The notes below the pieces were generated by a model. The model saw only the letters and a program-made list of their open reading frames with translations, had not been told where the DNA came from and ran no database searches. This document shows positions 42,435 through 52,011 of a stretch of DNA of 64,000 nucleotides, in pieces. This stretch comes from a virus, in the IMG/VR virus record IMGVR_UViG_3300006802_000002, positions 1 through 64,000 of that record; one strand, 5' to 3'. The stretch's first letter is position 1, and each line of letters opens with the position of its first letter. The position numbers and the translations under genes are program-made.

Positions 42435-44575
42435 TATTGGCCTTGGCCTTTTTCTTGATCTGGTGTGGAATGCCCTTGTTCTCCTGGACCTGGGGCACTT
42501 CCGGTACCAATAGTACCATCACCATTTCCATTGGCCCCTTGGTCATTACCACTTGGAGCAGGATTACCAGTTTGTTGCATTGCCATCATTTGCTTTAGAA
42601 TTTGAGCCTGTTCCATAGCCTCAAGAGAAGTATTAGTAGTCTTATCAGGATCAAGGTCCATACTTCTAGAAATCTCTCTAAGAAGATATGGGAACTTAGC
42701 GTATGGGGCAAGTGTTGGATTACTTACAACTTGTAGGAAGTTAGTAAGTCTCTGGCTCCTTACTTCGTTACGCATTAAGCTATCAGTACCACGAGCGATT
42801 ACTTCAAGATCACCTTTAATCTCTTTGTCAAAGTCAAATTGCATATTGAAGGCAAACATGCTTTCCCCGAGAGGTTGAAGCAAGTAGTCATCAACGTTTT
42901 TAATAACAGTCCTAGTATTGCCAGCAGCAGCGCCCATAACCATACTAATACCACTAGAGGTACGGCCAAGGTTAGGACCAATACTCGCGTTACCATGAGT
43001 AATCGAGGGAATACCTGTAGCTTCATCTGCTAATTCTCTAGCCTTATCAAACATACTAAGGTTGTCTTTAACAACATTAGGAAATGTGTGAGAGTAAATG
43101 CTTTGTCCTGGTTGACCACCATTCTTTTTAAAGATTTTACCAGGATACAATGTCATGTCTTGTCCTGGAACAAGCATAGTTTCATCAATTTCAAAGATTA
43201 ATGAACCACTTAGTACGCCGTTATCTACAGCCATTCTCATAAAGCCATTCATGAGAAGTTGTGTATCTGACATATTCTCTGCTAGACCAACTCCCCAAAT
43301 TAGATATGGTTGTAGTTCATAGGGAACCATATAATAGGGAATACGTTGTGGAGTAAATGGATTAATTACTAAACGTAATACTTCACTGCCGCAAATCCAG
43401 CAGTTTACTGAGATTTCATCTTGATCTGAATATTCAGGAGGAATTTCGATACCTTGAGCAGCAGCAATCTGCCTATCCATCATTCCCCAATATTCAAATA
43501 CTTCATAACGCTCAACAGCGGGCACCATTGGCATGTCCGAAATGACAGGTTCCCACCAAAGTCTATTATAGTTATACCCACTTAAAATACATCTTTCGAT
43601 GTTATCGGAAATAAAATATGGACGCTTTTTAAGCGCTCTCATTTGAGTGCGATTAAGTCTATGACGCTCAATCATGTAACTTAATTGTGTGGTATTAAAA
43701 GCATCTGGATCAGGATATAAATTCCAAATAGAGGTAGCTTCTACAATTGGAATTAATTTCTTTACTGGTTTATACGCGCCAGTATCATCGTCCCATTTTG
43801 GATATTCTTTATAAAGTGCTAATGGGCCTTTCATAGCACCAGTGCCAAATAGCACCATTTCAAACATAGTCATACGAAGATGCTTAGAACCAGAAGACGA
43901 GTCTAGTTGGTCACTAATCTTCTTTTCCATCTTCTTAGCAGCTTTTAATGCTGGTTCAATAGTTACAGAAGAAGGAGTAGGTCCCGGACCTGGACGTACA
44001 TTTTTACCTTGGGTCTCTCTTTTAGTGTCTTCATCTAGAAGATCATTAATAGTAGCTCCAGGCTTTAATCCTTTACCATCCCCAGGATACCCGAATGGGC
44101 TTCCAGGGCCGTTGTACATTTGAGAAGTAGCTGCTTCGATACTTGGATCAGTCTCGACGTGTACAACTTCTGCAATGCCTTCTGGCAGCTTTTTAGGCTC
44201 AATACCAATGGGGAAAGAGTTATTGGCTAATAGTACGTCAATAGTCTGACTAAATGCAGCTAGTACTTTAGTCTTTGTAATTTTAATAAATGCACGGCTT
44301 TTTTCGTTCTCTGTGAAAGCTACTTCTGGCCCGTATAAACCTCTGTAGTTTCTCCATGCGTCTAACCACCTATTTTCTGTAGGTCTACGTGCAGTTAAAG
44401 AACGCTGATAGCGATCCTTAATATATGCTACAACGCCACTTAATGCCTGCGTTTCGGCAGCACTAATTGGTGAAGCAGCAGCATCTAAAGCTACTGTACT
44501 TGTAGGAGTTGGAGGATTTTGAGCAGGAGGTTGAACTACCTGCGGATTGTTAGGTAGCGAGAGTAAACCGCGCAT
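42434..44575 (-). CDS. Portal protein
   Basis: 713 aa. Starts with a proline-rich linker, then RYQRSLTARRPTENRWLDAWRNYRGLYG and DLEVIARGTDSLMRNEVRSQRL near the C-terminal region, typical of podovirus portals that form the dodecameric DNA gate. Adjacent to the terminase genes. The C-terminus is Gly/Asn/Pro-rich. Ribosome site AGGAGTTATT precedes ATG 44575. Confidence 0.82.
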   Translation of the reverse strand: MRGLLSLPNNPQVVQPPAQNPPTPTSTVALDAAASPISAAETQALSGVVAYIKDRYQRSLTARRPTENRWLDAWRNYRGLYGPEVAFTENEKSRAFIKITKTKVLAAFSQTIDVLLANNSFPIGIEPKKLPEGIAEVVHVETDPSIEAATSQMYNGPGSPFGYPGDGKGLKPGATINDLLDEDTKRETQGKNVRPGPGPTPSSVTIEPALKAAKKMEKKISDQLDSSSGSKHLRMTMFEMVLFGTGAMKGPLALYKEYPKWDDDTGAYKPVKKLIPIVEATSIWNLYPDPDAFNTTQLSYMIERHRLNRTQMRALKKRPYFISDNIERCILSGYNYNRLWWEPVISDMPMVPAVERYEVFEYWGMMDRQIAAAQGIEIPPEYSDQDEISVNCWICGSEVLRLVINPFTPQRIPYYMVPYELQPYLIWGVGLAENMSDTQLLMNGFMRMAVDNGVLSGSLIFEIDETMLVPGQDMTLYPGKIFKKNGGQPGQSIYSHTFPNVVKDNLSMFDKARELADEATGIPSITHGNASIGPNLGRTSSGISMVMGAAAGNTRTVIKNVDDYLLQPLGESMFAFNMQFDFDKEIKGDLEVIARGTDSLMRNEVRSQRLTNFLQVVSNPTLAPYAKFPYLLREISRSMDLDPDKTTNTSLEAMEQAQILKQMMAMQQTGNPAPSGNDQGANGNGDGTIGTGSAPGPGEQGHSTPDQEKGQGQ

Positions 44576-44598
44576 AATAACTCCTAATTAAGCTGGAG

Positions 44599-44889
44599 TT
44601 ATTTACCAGCGTTTGCAGCCTTGCCAGTATCGTTATAAAGTTCGCGAATATCGGCCTTTTCAAAGATACTCTTATCAACACCACCACCAGCACCAGCCTT
44701 TTTAGCTTCTGAAACGCCATTTACAGGCACATCAGAGAGGTTAACACCAACTAGCGCCAAACCTCTACCTTCTAGACCTGCACCCTTTTCCTTGGCTTCC
44801 TTAGCGTCTGAAAGGTCACCCTGGGAAGTCTTTGCATACATATCGCCATTAGACTTTTTTTCAAACTTTAGGTCAATATCGTCTTTCAT
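44599..44889 (-). CDS. Small protein between portal and terminase
   Basis: 96 aa, charged N-terminus (KDDIDLKFEKKSNGDMYAKT), GVNLSDVPVNG and Ala-rich tail. Ribosome site AAGGAAATAAA. Unassigned; position suggests a head-assembly or packaging helper. Confidence 0.58.
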   Translation of the reverse strand: MKDDIDLKFEKKSNGDMYAKTSQGDLSDAKEAKEKGAGLEGRGLALVGVNLSDVPVNGVSEAKKAGAGGGVDKSIFEKADIRELYNDTGKAANAGK

Positions 44890-44900
44890 TTTATTTCCTT

Positions 44901-46550
44901 TTAATATCCAAACTGTTTATCGGCAGGAACAAATTTAGGACTCCTAGTGGGGTTGTTCCTGTCTACCATTAACCCACCAATAGTTATAGGACGTGACATT
45001 AAAGCGTATCTGAGAGCATCATAAGCATGATCTTCGGCGTCAGTATCAACATCTTCTACGTCATTTTCGTCTAGAGGAAGTCTAGGTAAAGTCCTAATAA
45101 GGTTAACACAATTATCAAAAATTGTCAAATAAGGCTTTCCAGTCCTTGGATTTATTGCCAATCTTCTATGTAACTCTGCTTTACCAGAAATACGGGAATT
45201 TCTAGCCCCTTGTACAGCCACACGTCCAGAAGGCTTCCAGCGGCATCCCATTTCATTCATAGTTTGACCAATACTTGGCCCCATTTCACCCCTACGAGAC
45301 CATGCAGAAATGTCTAAAATACCGTATGACACATTTTCACCCGACTCTAGCTCTAATAGTTTTAAAGCTACGTCTGGGGCTGTCATGTTCTTAAAGTACA
45401 TTTCTCTATAAACTACAATCTCTTTATCTGGGGTTACAGCCAACCAAAGGATACAGCCAGGACTAGTATAGCCCCAATCTCCACCCCTAAAGCGAGGCCA
45501 ACTAGAAGGAATAGGATAAGATTTAGTAACGTGGATATCTTTATTAAACTCAGGAAATGCTGCACCCTCGAATACATCCCAATCTCCATCTAAGAATTGT
45601 TTACGCTTAGTTTCAGGTAGATTAGCTAGCATTGCTGCGTAGCTTAAGTCATATGTAAGATAAGGATTATCCCACACTTTGGCAGGAATAAATCTACGAG
45701 TAATTACTTCTTCTTTTTCTCCAAGAGGAGTTTTAATATTTACTTTAACTTGGAAGGGAATACCTGGAGGAGCAGGATCAATAAACTGTTCTCTTACCCA
45801 TGTTGATCCAATATTGCCTGGGTTTCCTGTAGCTCTAAGCATAATTGGTACATTAGGATCAGTAGAACGTAAGCTTGAACGTAGCATGTCCAATACTTCC
45901 GCACTATCGTATTGTGGAAGCTCGTCTACACCAATCCAAGAATAAGATTGACCCTGATAACGTAAAACGTCTTTAAGTGTTTCAGCGTATCCGAATTCCA
46001 TACGGGCGCCAGAAGGAAAGTAGAATGTGCTGTCTTGTGCTTTCCATTTAGTGTCTGGGTATGCTTTTAAATAAAGCCCATGAGCCTTGAAAATAAGGTC
46101 TCTTAATTCAGGCATTGTACGACGAATGAGCACGCCTCTAAATGCTCCATGTCCACAATAACGTAATGGATCGATAAGCATTGCGTAGCTTTTACCGCCT
46201 CCTCTAGCACCGCCATAGAATACTTCTCTTTCAGAAGCAGCTAGAAATGCAGTTTGGGGACCTTCATTAGGGCGGAAAATGACATTTTCATCAGGAATAG
46301 CTACTTTAGTAGCAAGTACATCTGCAACTTCTTTAGTAGTTACAGCAACTCCAGTAGATAATAAATCTTTCTCTTTTTGAGCTAACTCATACTCTAATTT
46401 AGCTTGAGCTAATGCTTCTTCTTTAGCTTTTAATTCTTCTTTAGCACGTTTAACAGAAGGTTTAGCAAATGCTTTTGGCTTCTTTAATCCATTTCTATTT
46501 CCTTTAGAAGTTAATTTGACTACTGGAGGAGGTACGTCTTTAAGCGTCAT
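44901..46550 (-). CDS. terL: Terminase large subunit
   Basis: 549 aa. ATPase P-loop GGARGGGKS (residues 113-121), Walker-B-like YSWIGVDELPQYD, coupling/nuclease residues GDWGYTSPGCILWLAV (Asp of the RNase H-type nuclease) and GILDISAW / DAEDHAYDALRYAL downstream. A ~100-residue Lys/Ala-rich coiled-coil N-terminal extension precedes the motor. Powers DNA packaging with portal. Overlaps the gene at 46540 by 11 bp. Confidence 0.9.
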   Translation of the reverse strand: MTLKDVPPPVVKLTSKGNRNGLKKPKAFAKPSVKRAKEELKAKEEALAQAKLEYELAQKEKDLLSTGVAVTTKEVADVLATKVAIPDENVIFRPNEGPQTAFLAASEREVFYGGARGGGKSYAMLIDPLRYCGHGAFRGVLIRRTMPELRDLIFKAHGLYLKAYPDTKWKAQDSTFYFPSGARMEFGYAETLKDVLRYQGQSYSWIGVDELPQYDSAEVLDMLRSSLRSTDPNVPIMLRATGNPGNIGSTWVREQFIDPAPPGIPFQVKVNIKTPLGEKEEVITRRFIPAKVWDNPYLTYDLSYAAMLANLPETKRKQFLDGDWDVFEGAAFPEFNKDIHVTKSYPIPSSWPRFRGGDWGYTSPGCILWLAVTPDKEIVVYREMYFKNMTAPDVALKLLELESGENVSYGILDISAWSRRGEMGPSIGQTMNEMGCRWKPSGRVAVQGARNSRISGKAELHRRLAINPRTGKPYLTIFDNCVNLIRTLPRLPLDENDVEDVDTDAEDHAYDALRYALMSRPITIGGLMVDRNNPTRSPKFVPADKQFGY

Positions 46551-46944
46551 TAATTAGTGCTCTTTGCTTTTCTTTGCGTAATTTTTTTGAAGTGATGCCT
46601 TTTTTAGCTTTTAAATACTTAAGTGTTTCTTTTTTCTTAGTTAAATATAAATGCACATGGGAAACGTACTCGCCTGTGGTTTGTCGCAACCATTCCGCAG
46701 CATCACGATAACTTACACCTTCATCCAAATATTCTAAAGCCTTTTCTAAAGCATAAAGCTTTTCATAATCTGCCTGAAATAGATTTTTATCCTTTGGATT
46801 TCGTGTGTATCCATAAGGAGGTCTATATTCTTTACGCCCTTTATTGTGGGCTCTTACAAAGTGCTCAGGATACTTCTGTTTTATCTTTGGGAGGTAGGAT
46901 AAATATTCCGATTGGTTTGTCACTTTGTACCTGTACTCTATCAA
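46540..46944 (-). CDS. Hypothetical basic helical DNA-binding protein
   Basis: 134 aa. Helical second half: DYEKLYALEKALEYLDEGVS, SYRDAAEWLRQTTGEYVSHV reads like a recombinase-type helix-turn-helix, then a Lys-rich tail. Placed between small and large terminase genes, so a packaging accessory is likely; also overlaps the small terminase by 80 bp. Confidence 0.55.
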   Translation of the reverse strand: MIEYRYKVTNQSEYLSYLPKIKQKYPEHFVRAHNKGRKEYRPPYGYTRNPKDKNLFQADYEKLYALEKALEYLDEGVSYRDAAEWLRQTTGEYVSHVHLYLTKKKETLKYLKAKKGITSKKLRKEKQRALINDA

Positions 46945-47242
46945 TTTTACCTAGACCGCCACGGTCTAAGATTTCTTTAGCAGCAGCTAGCTTACGATCT
47001 TGTCCTGGAAGTTCTGGAGTTTCCATTACTTCAATCATATTAGTTACAGCTTTAGGGGCATGTAGAGCTAAATAATTAGCTGCGCGCTTGATAATCTCAT
47101 CCTTAAGCTTGTCTGTTAGCCAGCTTGAAGTTGTAACACCTACGTAGCCAGCTAAATTTCTGGCTTTAGTTACGTCTCCATTAGCCTCATCAAACAAAAC
47201 ATCTAGGAATTTAAGCTGTTTTTCAGTAAATTCAGCAGTCAT
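46865..47242 (-). CDS. Terminase small subunit-like protein
   Basis: 125 aa from ATG 47242. KQLKFLDVLFDEANGDVTKA ... NLAGY and YLALHAPKAVTNMIEVMETP ... AAAKEILDRGGLGK match the phage small terminase (Nu1-type helix-turn-helix plus oligomerisation helix). Recognises packaging start and regulates TerL. The longer frame to 47281 runs into the upstream gene. Confidence 0.7.
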   Translation of the reverse strand: MTAEFTEKQLKFLDVLFDEANGDVTKARNLAGYVGVTTSSWLTDKLKDEIIKRAANYLALHAPKAVTNMIEVMETPELPGQDRKLAAAKEILDRGGLGKIDRVQVQSDKPIGIFILPPKDKTEVS

Positions 47243-47243
47243 T

Positions 47244-47375
47244 TTACTTCTTTCTGGATTTACCCGCCTTAGACATAGCAATAGCTACGGCTTGTTTCTG
47301 TGGTTTGCCCGCTTTCATTTCAGTTTTAATGTTTTGCGAGACAACTTCCTTGGATTTACCTTTTAAAAGAGGCAT
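47244..47375 (-). CDS. Small basic phage protein (DUF6496-like)
   Basis: 43 aa. [20 protein letters not shown] then [18 protein letters not shown] is a compact pattern common to many phages near terminase genes. Lys-rich; DNA or capsid association plausible. Start overlaps the preceding stop. Confidence 0.65.
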   Translation of the reverse strand: MPLLKGKSKEVVSQNIKTEMKAGKPQKQAVAIAMSKAGKSRKK

Positions 47376-47539
47376 TAGCCGAATTGAGCCTTAAAATCTT
47401 GCCCTTTTATCTTAGGTCCAGGCTTAGTTTTACGCATTGGGGGCATTTTAGCAGTATCTTGAAACTTTTTAGTCATTACATCACCACCAGTCTTTAGTTT
47501 TTGTACTGGATGGGCCTTTTTACCATTAATTCCTGACAT
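47375..47539 (-). CDS. Small Lys/Pro-rich protein
   Basis: 54 aa, very basic ([20 protein letters not shown] ... [18 protein letters not shown]). Overlaps the end of the glycosyltransferase by 14 bp and the next start by one base. Similar tiny basic proteins accompany phage terminase genes. Function unknown. Confidence 0.6.
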   Translation of the reverse strand: MSGINGKKAHPVQKLKTGGDVMTKKFQDTAKMPPMRKTKPGPKIKGQDFKAQFG

Positions 47540-49313
47540 TTTCGTTCTCCTTACAGTATTTACGCCACAAAGTCTTTAAAATTCTAACAAAAAAGTATGG
47601 TTTAACCATAGATAAGTATTCTTTTACATTCTTTTCTCTAATATTTTTACGATATTCTACTAATTTATTATAATCGTTTGCAAATGAAACTGCAAGATTA
47701 ATATATTCTTCTTTAGTTTTAGTAATAAATTCTTCTAATTTACATTGAGTAAGAATTCCTGCACCATAACATCCCATAATTGTGTCACCACGTAAAGTAA
47801 TTACAGGGACGCCCATAGTTAAGGACTCAAAAGTTGTAGTAGAACCATTAAAAGCAAAGGTATCTAACTGTAAATCTACTTTATTATAACAAGATAAGTG
47901 ATTTCCGAAGTTATTATCACCTACATCAAAGATACATTTATCTTTTGGAATGTATTTTAATACTTTATTTTGGAATTCTGGGTTCTTCCAAAGCCCTTTA
48001 TACTTGAAATAAAACTTACAATTACATTTGCTAGATATTTGGTGCCAAGTTTCTAGCACTTTTTCGTTTAGTTTAGCTGGATTATTGAATACGCCAAAGG
48101 TAATATGCCCATTTGTAAGCGCTGGTAAAGCATTTGGCTCAGGCGCTTCTGCAAAATAGGGATGCTGATAGAACCTAGGCATGCCTATAATGCGCTCTAC
48201 ACCGATATCTTTAATATGTCTTGGCGCAAAATGCCTTCCAATTATAAGATAATCCATATTTGGAATAATAGTACGACCTGCGTCAAGATAAGAAATTTGT
48301 ATAGGGGCGGCCCTGTATGCAGCGATAAGAGGGCGATTACTATCAAACAGAGGACATAAATAGACCACAACATCACATTGATCTTCCCTAATCATTCTGG
48401 CAACTTGATCGTCAGATACACCATGAATACTAACGTATTTTACAGAACCTTGTCTATAAGCTTGTGTAATTTCATCTTCTTTTGGAGTATTGGCGTAACA
48501 CACAAACTCTACAAAGTTTCTATCTGTGTTAGTGAATACCGAGATAAAGTTACGACCTACAGGATGGGCGTATAAGTCGCTAGATACAATACCAACCCTA
48601 AGCTTTCTGTTGGGATTTAAATTATTCTTTAATTCACCAAACTTAATGTCTTGCTTTACGAATTTTCTAATCCATTCTTTTTGGGCTTCTTCTACAGCTT
48701 TTACATCTACTTCTGGGCAGTAAAGATAGCAAGTTAATAAGTTCTTAAATACGTCTGGAGAGTTTTCATTATATTTAGCCATTAATTTAGCGTACTTAAT
48801 AGCTTGTGTGTAATCCCCTAGAGCCTTATAAGCCAATCCCATATTGTTTACTGTGTATTCTTGTTCGGGGGCAATGGCTAGGCTAATATTATAATATCTG
48901 ATAGCCGCATTAAAATTATACTTTTTAAATTCTAACACTCCAAGAGTATTAAAACATACAGAGTCATATGGGCACATAGCATTATAGACTTTAGCCCATC
49001 TAATGCCCTCATCGTATCTAGAGCATCTATTACCTGCATCAGCACCATATGATGCAAACATAGCCATAGGGTCTTTGGCTACAGCATAGTAGTTTTTACA
49101 ATGCTCTAAGCAAGCTGGAAAATCAAATAATTGATATGTGACTAATACAAGATTGCACAAAGCTTCTTCTGAATATGGATCATGCTTTAATGCGCTCTCT
49201 AGCTGCTTTCTACATAATTCTTTTAGGCCCTGCTCAAAAGACTTTACAGCAAGGTTAATATCAGCAATTGCTTTTTGCCTATGCTTAAAACTGACTTTGG
49301 CTTTAATCTTCAA
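47526..49313 (-). CDS. TPR-O-GlcNAc-transferase-like glycosyltransferase (GT41)
   Basis: 595 aa, TTG start with AGGAG 6 bp upstream. Residues ~1-230 are tetratricopeptide-like helices (LCRKQLESALKHDPYSEEAL, YTVNNMGLAYKALGDYTQAI). The C-terminal ~365 residues are a GT-B SPINDLY/OGT-type domain: LRVGIVSSDLYAHPVGRN, CDVVVYLCPLFDSNRP, FGVFNNPAKLNEKVLETW and QLDTFAFNGSTTTFESLTMG followed by VPVITLRG, the UDP-binding loop. OGT-type enzymes attach sugars to Ser/Thr of proteins; the phage target is unknown, perhaps fibre or host proteins. It lies beside the fibre genes but has its own sigma70 promoter (49338-49366). Confidence 0.85.
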   Translation of the reverse strand: MKIKAKVSFKHRQKAIADINLAVKSFEQGLKELCRKQLESALKHDPYSEEALCNLVLVTYQLFDFPACLEHCKNYYAVAKDPMAMFASYGADAGNRCSRYDEGIRWAKVYNAMCPYDSVCFNTLGVLEFKKYNFNAAIRYYNISLAIAPEQEYTVNNMGLAYKALGDYTQAIKYAKLMAKYNENSPDVFKNLLTCYLYCPEVDVKAVEEAQKEWIRKFVKQDIKFGELKNNLNPNRKLRVGIVSSDLYAHPVGRNFISVFTNTDRNFVEFVCYANTPKEDEITQAYRQGSVKYVSIHGVSDDQVARMIREDQCDVVVYLCPLFDSNRPLIAAYRAAPIQISYLDAGRTIIPNMDYLIIGRHFAPRHIKDIGVERIIGMPRFYQHPYFAEAPEPNALPALTNGHITFGVFNNPAKLNEKVLETWHQISSKCNCKFYFKYKGLWKNPEFQNKVLKYIPKDKCIFDVGDNNFGNHLSCYNKVDLQLDTFAFNGSTTTFESLTMGVPVITLRGDTIMGCYGAGILTQCKLEEFITKTKEEYINLAVSFANDYNKLVEYRKNIREKNVKEYLSMVKPYFFVRILKTLWRKYCKENENVRN

Positions 49314-49337
49314 GTATAACTCCTATATTGCAAAGAG

Positions 49338-49366
49338 ATTATACTTGAAGATGTGTTAATAGTCAA
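49338..49366 (-). promoter_or_regulatory. Sigma70-type promoter for the glycosyltransferase
   Basis: Minus strand TTGACT (49361-49366), 17-bp spacer, TATAAT (49338-49343, perfect -10). It abuts the stop codon of the gene at 49367 and precedes the TTG start at 49313 by a ~17-nt leader. The spacer holds the CTATTAACAC motif (49353-49362). Confidence 0.75.
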
Positions 49367-50194
49367 TTATAGAATGGTTAAGCGAACTAAACCTTTACCA
49401 CCTACACCGGCTATACCTGCGGAACCTTTACCACCGCCACCCCCGCCACCATCACCACCGTTACCACCATCACTGGCATTGCTATTTCCACCAGCATTAC
49501 TAAATGTGGATACCCCGATGGTTGGGGTAATTTGTCCTCGCACAATTCCTCCAGGACCTAACCAGCCTCCTCCTCCTCCACCACCACCATTACCTATTAC
49601 GTTATTTCCACCACCGCCACCAGGAGAGACACCATTACCACCATTAGCTCCACCATTTCCCCCAGCTTCGTCGTAGTTTCCTGCTCCACCACCACCACCA
49701 CCAACAGAGGAGCCGTTTCCATTGCCCCCAACACCACCAAGCCTATTTACACTTCCTCCTGTGGATATGGTACCACTAGTTCCACCAGTAGAGCCGGAAG
49801 CAGAAGCACCAGGAGGACATACAATAGATACATAGCGCCCTGCTACAATGCCTGTAACTGTGGTACTTGCAGTACTGCCAGAACTTGCTACATAAATATT
49901 AAGCTGTCCATCCATACCAAAAAGAGGTATTTTTAAATATGAAAATGATCCAGCTTGACCACCACCACTATAATTAGTGCTACTTCCGCCGTTACCACCA
50001 CAACCAACTGCCTCAATAACTAAAAACGATTTATTAATTGGAATAGCTACTGAAACAATAGTATTTGTTGTAGTGTAATTTGTTATAGTTGGAGCATCAT
50101 CCGCAGTAGAGCCGCCAGAAGGCCAACCCTTAAAGTTGGAGAATTCTGATAAAGCTCCCCTAGGAAAGCTATAGAACTCAGAGCCAGTTGCCAT
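49367..50194 (-). CDS. Glycine-rich tail or fibre protein
   Basis: 275 aa. The C-terminal ~150 residues are repeated poly-Gly stretches with Asn/Ser (SSVGGGGGGAGNYDEAGGNG, NVIGNGGGGGGGGWLGPGG), suited to a polyglycine-II packed domain as in receptor-binding adhesins of other phages. The N-terminal 100 residues are beta-like (ITNYTTTNTIVSVAIPI, FLVIEAVGCGGNGG). May contact the host or be a glycosylation substrate. Confidence 0.65.
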   Translation of the reverse strand: MATGSEFYSFPRGALSEFSNFKGWPSGGSTADDAPTITNYTTTNTIVSVAIPINKSFLVIEAVGCGGNGGSSTNYSGGGQAGSFSYLKIPLFGMDGQLNIYVASSGSTASTTVTGIVAGRYVSIVCPPGASASGSTGGTSGTISTGGSVNRLGGVGGNGNGSSVGGGGGGAGNYDEAGGNGGANGGNGVSPGGGGGNNVIGNGGGGGGGGWLGPGGIVRGQITPTIGVSTFSNAGGNSNASDGGNGGDGGGGGGGKGSAGIAGVGGKGLVRLTIL

Positions 50195-50616
50195 TAGAGT
50201 TGCCCTGACTCACAAACAATGTGCACGCCGGTATTGGTTGTAGAAGTTGCTTTAAGTTTATTGGTAGAGCCACCAGTACCACCAGGAAGAACTAGACCAA
50301 CCAAGGCAGGAACAGTTGTGTTAAACATAATAGAAGTAGAAGTACCAGTTACAGCAGTTACCGCAGTCTCAGCAATAAGCCTATTTGTAGTGCCATTATC
50401 TGCGCTTACATACCATCTAATAAGACCTACAGAAGATGTGCCTGGAATACTTACAGAAACTCTTGAAATACGCTTACCTACGCCAGAACCAGCAGTAGTA
50501 GCAGGACCAGAAGCTACGTCAGCCATTGCTGTAGCAGCAGTAGCAGAAGTATCCGCAGTACCAATAACTGCATACTCTAGAATTGGAGTAGCTACGAATT
50601 GTGATTGATTAGCCAT
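50194..50616 (-). CDS. Small Thr/Ala-rich virion protein
   Basis: 140 aa with beta-alternation (LIRWYVSADNGTTNRLIAET, VGLVLPGGTGGSTNKLKATS). Likely a fibre or tail decoration protein; similar in style to the proteins at 52454 and 52908. Confidence 0.6.
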   Translation of the reverse strand: MANQSQFVATPILEYAVIGTADTSATAATAMADVASGPATTAGSGVGKRISRVSVSIPGTSSVGLIRWYVSADNGTTNRLIAETAVTAVTGTSTSIMFNTTVPALVGLVLPGGTGGSTNKLKATSTTNTGVHIVCESGQL

Positions 50617-50688
50617 TTATATGTCTCCTAGTTTTATCTTTGGACAAATCCTATATTAATGTTTATACTTAAATACTATAGGGAATGT

Positions 50689-52011
50689 TTAAGTATATTG
50701 AAGCCAGCCGAATAAAGGATCACTACCACCGTTTGCGACAGGAAGCGCACCCGTAACGTCAGTAGTTAAATCTACCTTACCAAAAGCGTTTGTGATACCA
50801 TCAGAGGATCTTAAAACAGTACCAGAAGCAGAAGCTGTTAAGCTAGGTACTCCAGAGCTATTAGTAACTAATGCAGCAGAGTTTACAACAGTAACCTGTG
50901 CAGCAGTTCCTGTAGCACTAGCATATAAAATACCATTAATAGTTAGGGCAGCAGGTAGAGTATATGCAGAAGCTACTACGTTAGTGCCGTCACTTTGTAA
51001 GAAAGTACTTAAAGTGCCTATTGCTGTGGGAATAGTATACGACGAAGTTACTATATCTGTACCATTAGAAGCTAGGAAAGTACCAATAGCACCAATGGCA
51101 GTAGGAACAGTATATGAAGATGTTACTATATTTGTACCATTGCTTCTTAAAAACGTACCTAGTGCACCTATGGCAGTTGGAACTGTATAGCTTGATATTA
51201 CTACGTTAGTGCCGTCAGAGGTTAAAAATGTACCCTGTGTAGCTGCTACGCTAGGATATGTAGCTGTAGTCCATGTAGGAGCAGCAGTACCTTGAGATTG
51301 TAAATGCTGCCCTGTAGTACCGGCAGCGGTTATTCCCAGGTTTGTAGCAGTACCATATACAACACCACCAGAAGAAGCGCTTAAACCATGTCTAGCTAAA
51401 GCTAATGTACCAGCAGTAATAGCTGTAGCATCTAGCGTAATATTTAAATTAGCCGCTGTAACTAATTGACCTTGTGCGTTTACTTGGAAAGTAGCTACAG
51501 CATCTGTTGTACCATATGTACCAGCAGTAACTGTAGTGTTCTTTAAGTAAATAGTTCCAGTAGTTGTGATAGAAGCTGTAGAACCTGTGGAAGAAGTAGC
51601 TAAACCTGTTCCAACGTCTATTTGGGTTACTGTACCAGAACCACCAGCAGGTAAGCTAAAGAAGCCTTTAATACCTCCTGCATCAGTACCATAATATTTA
51701 CTATTACCTGGGGCAGCGCTATCGTTTACAAGTGTAATAGTTCTATCAGAAGTTAAATCGCCACCACCTGTTATAGAACTTGAAGTATTAATAGCTCTAG
51801 TATTTACCACAATGGTACTGGAAACGCTTAATGAAATAGCACCAGTAGTATTGTCTAGAGTTATTAAAGAAGAACCTGATATTAGAGATAGTACACCAGC
51901 ATTTGCAACAGTTACAGACCCTACTCCAGAAGTAGGGGTTACTGTAATTCCTGTACCAGCTACTATTCTAGTTACTGCTGCACTTCCACCGGCTACTGCT
52001 CTTAAGCCCAT
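50689..52011 (-). CDS. Repetitive tail fibre protein
   Basis: 440 aa. N-terminus has coiled/beta segments, then four ~25-residue repeats of the form TFL-x-S-x-GTN-x-V-x-S-x-YT-x-PTA (DNA period 75 bp). The C-terminus reads DVTGALPVANGG, a segment common before phage fibre tips. Truncated compared with long fibres, but the final LFGWLQYT seems intended. Likely trimeric fibre. Confidence 0.7.
   Translation of the reverse strand: MGLRAVAGGSAAVTRIVAGTGITVTPTSGVGSVTVANAGVLSLISGSSLITLDNTTGAISLSVSSTIVVNTRAINTSSSITGGGDLTSDRTITLVNDSAAPGNSKYYGTDAGGIKGFFSLPAGGSGTVTQIDVGTGLATSSTGSTASITTTGTIYLKNTTVTAGTYGTTDAVATFQVNAQGQLVTAANLNITLDATAITAGTLALARHGLSASSGGVVYGTATNLGITAAGTTGQHLQSQGTAAPTWTTATYPSVAATQGTFLTSDGTNVVISSYTVPTAIGALGTFLRSNGTNIVTSSYTVPTAIGAIGTFLASNGTDIVTSSYTIPTAIGTLSTFLQSDGTNVVASAYTLPAALTINGILYASATGTAAQVTVVNSAALVTNSSGVPSLTASASGTVLRSSDGITNAFGKVDLTTDVTGALPVANGGSDPLFGWLQYT
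50945..51245 (-). repeat. Four 75-bp tandem repeats inside the fibre gene
   Basis: GTGCC/GTACC landmarks recur at 50984, 51059, 51134 and 51209 (exact 75-bp spacing). Each codes for TFLxSDGTNVVxSxYTVPTA-type 25-residue units, with one unit more diverged. Confidence 0.75.

Noticed and set aside
49353-49676. Proline-rich antisense ORF opposite the Gly-rich protein
   Set aside because: It is the complement of GGN repeats, which necessarily yields poly-Pro; no ribosome site.
50671-50685. T7-promoter-like ATACTATAGGGAA
   Set aside because: It points against the late genes, occurs once, and no phage RNA polymerase is encoded in the window.
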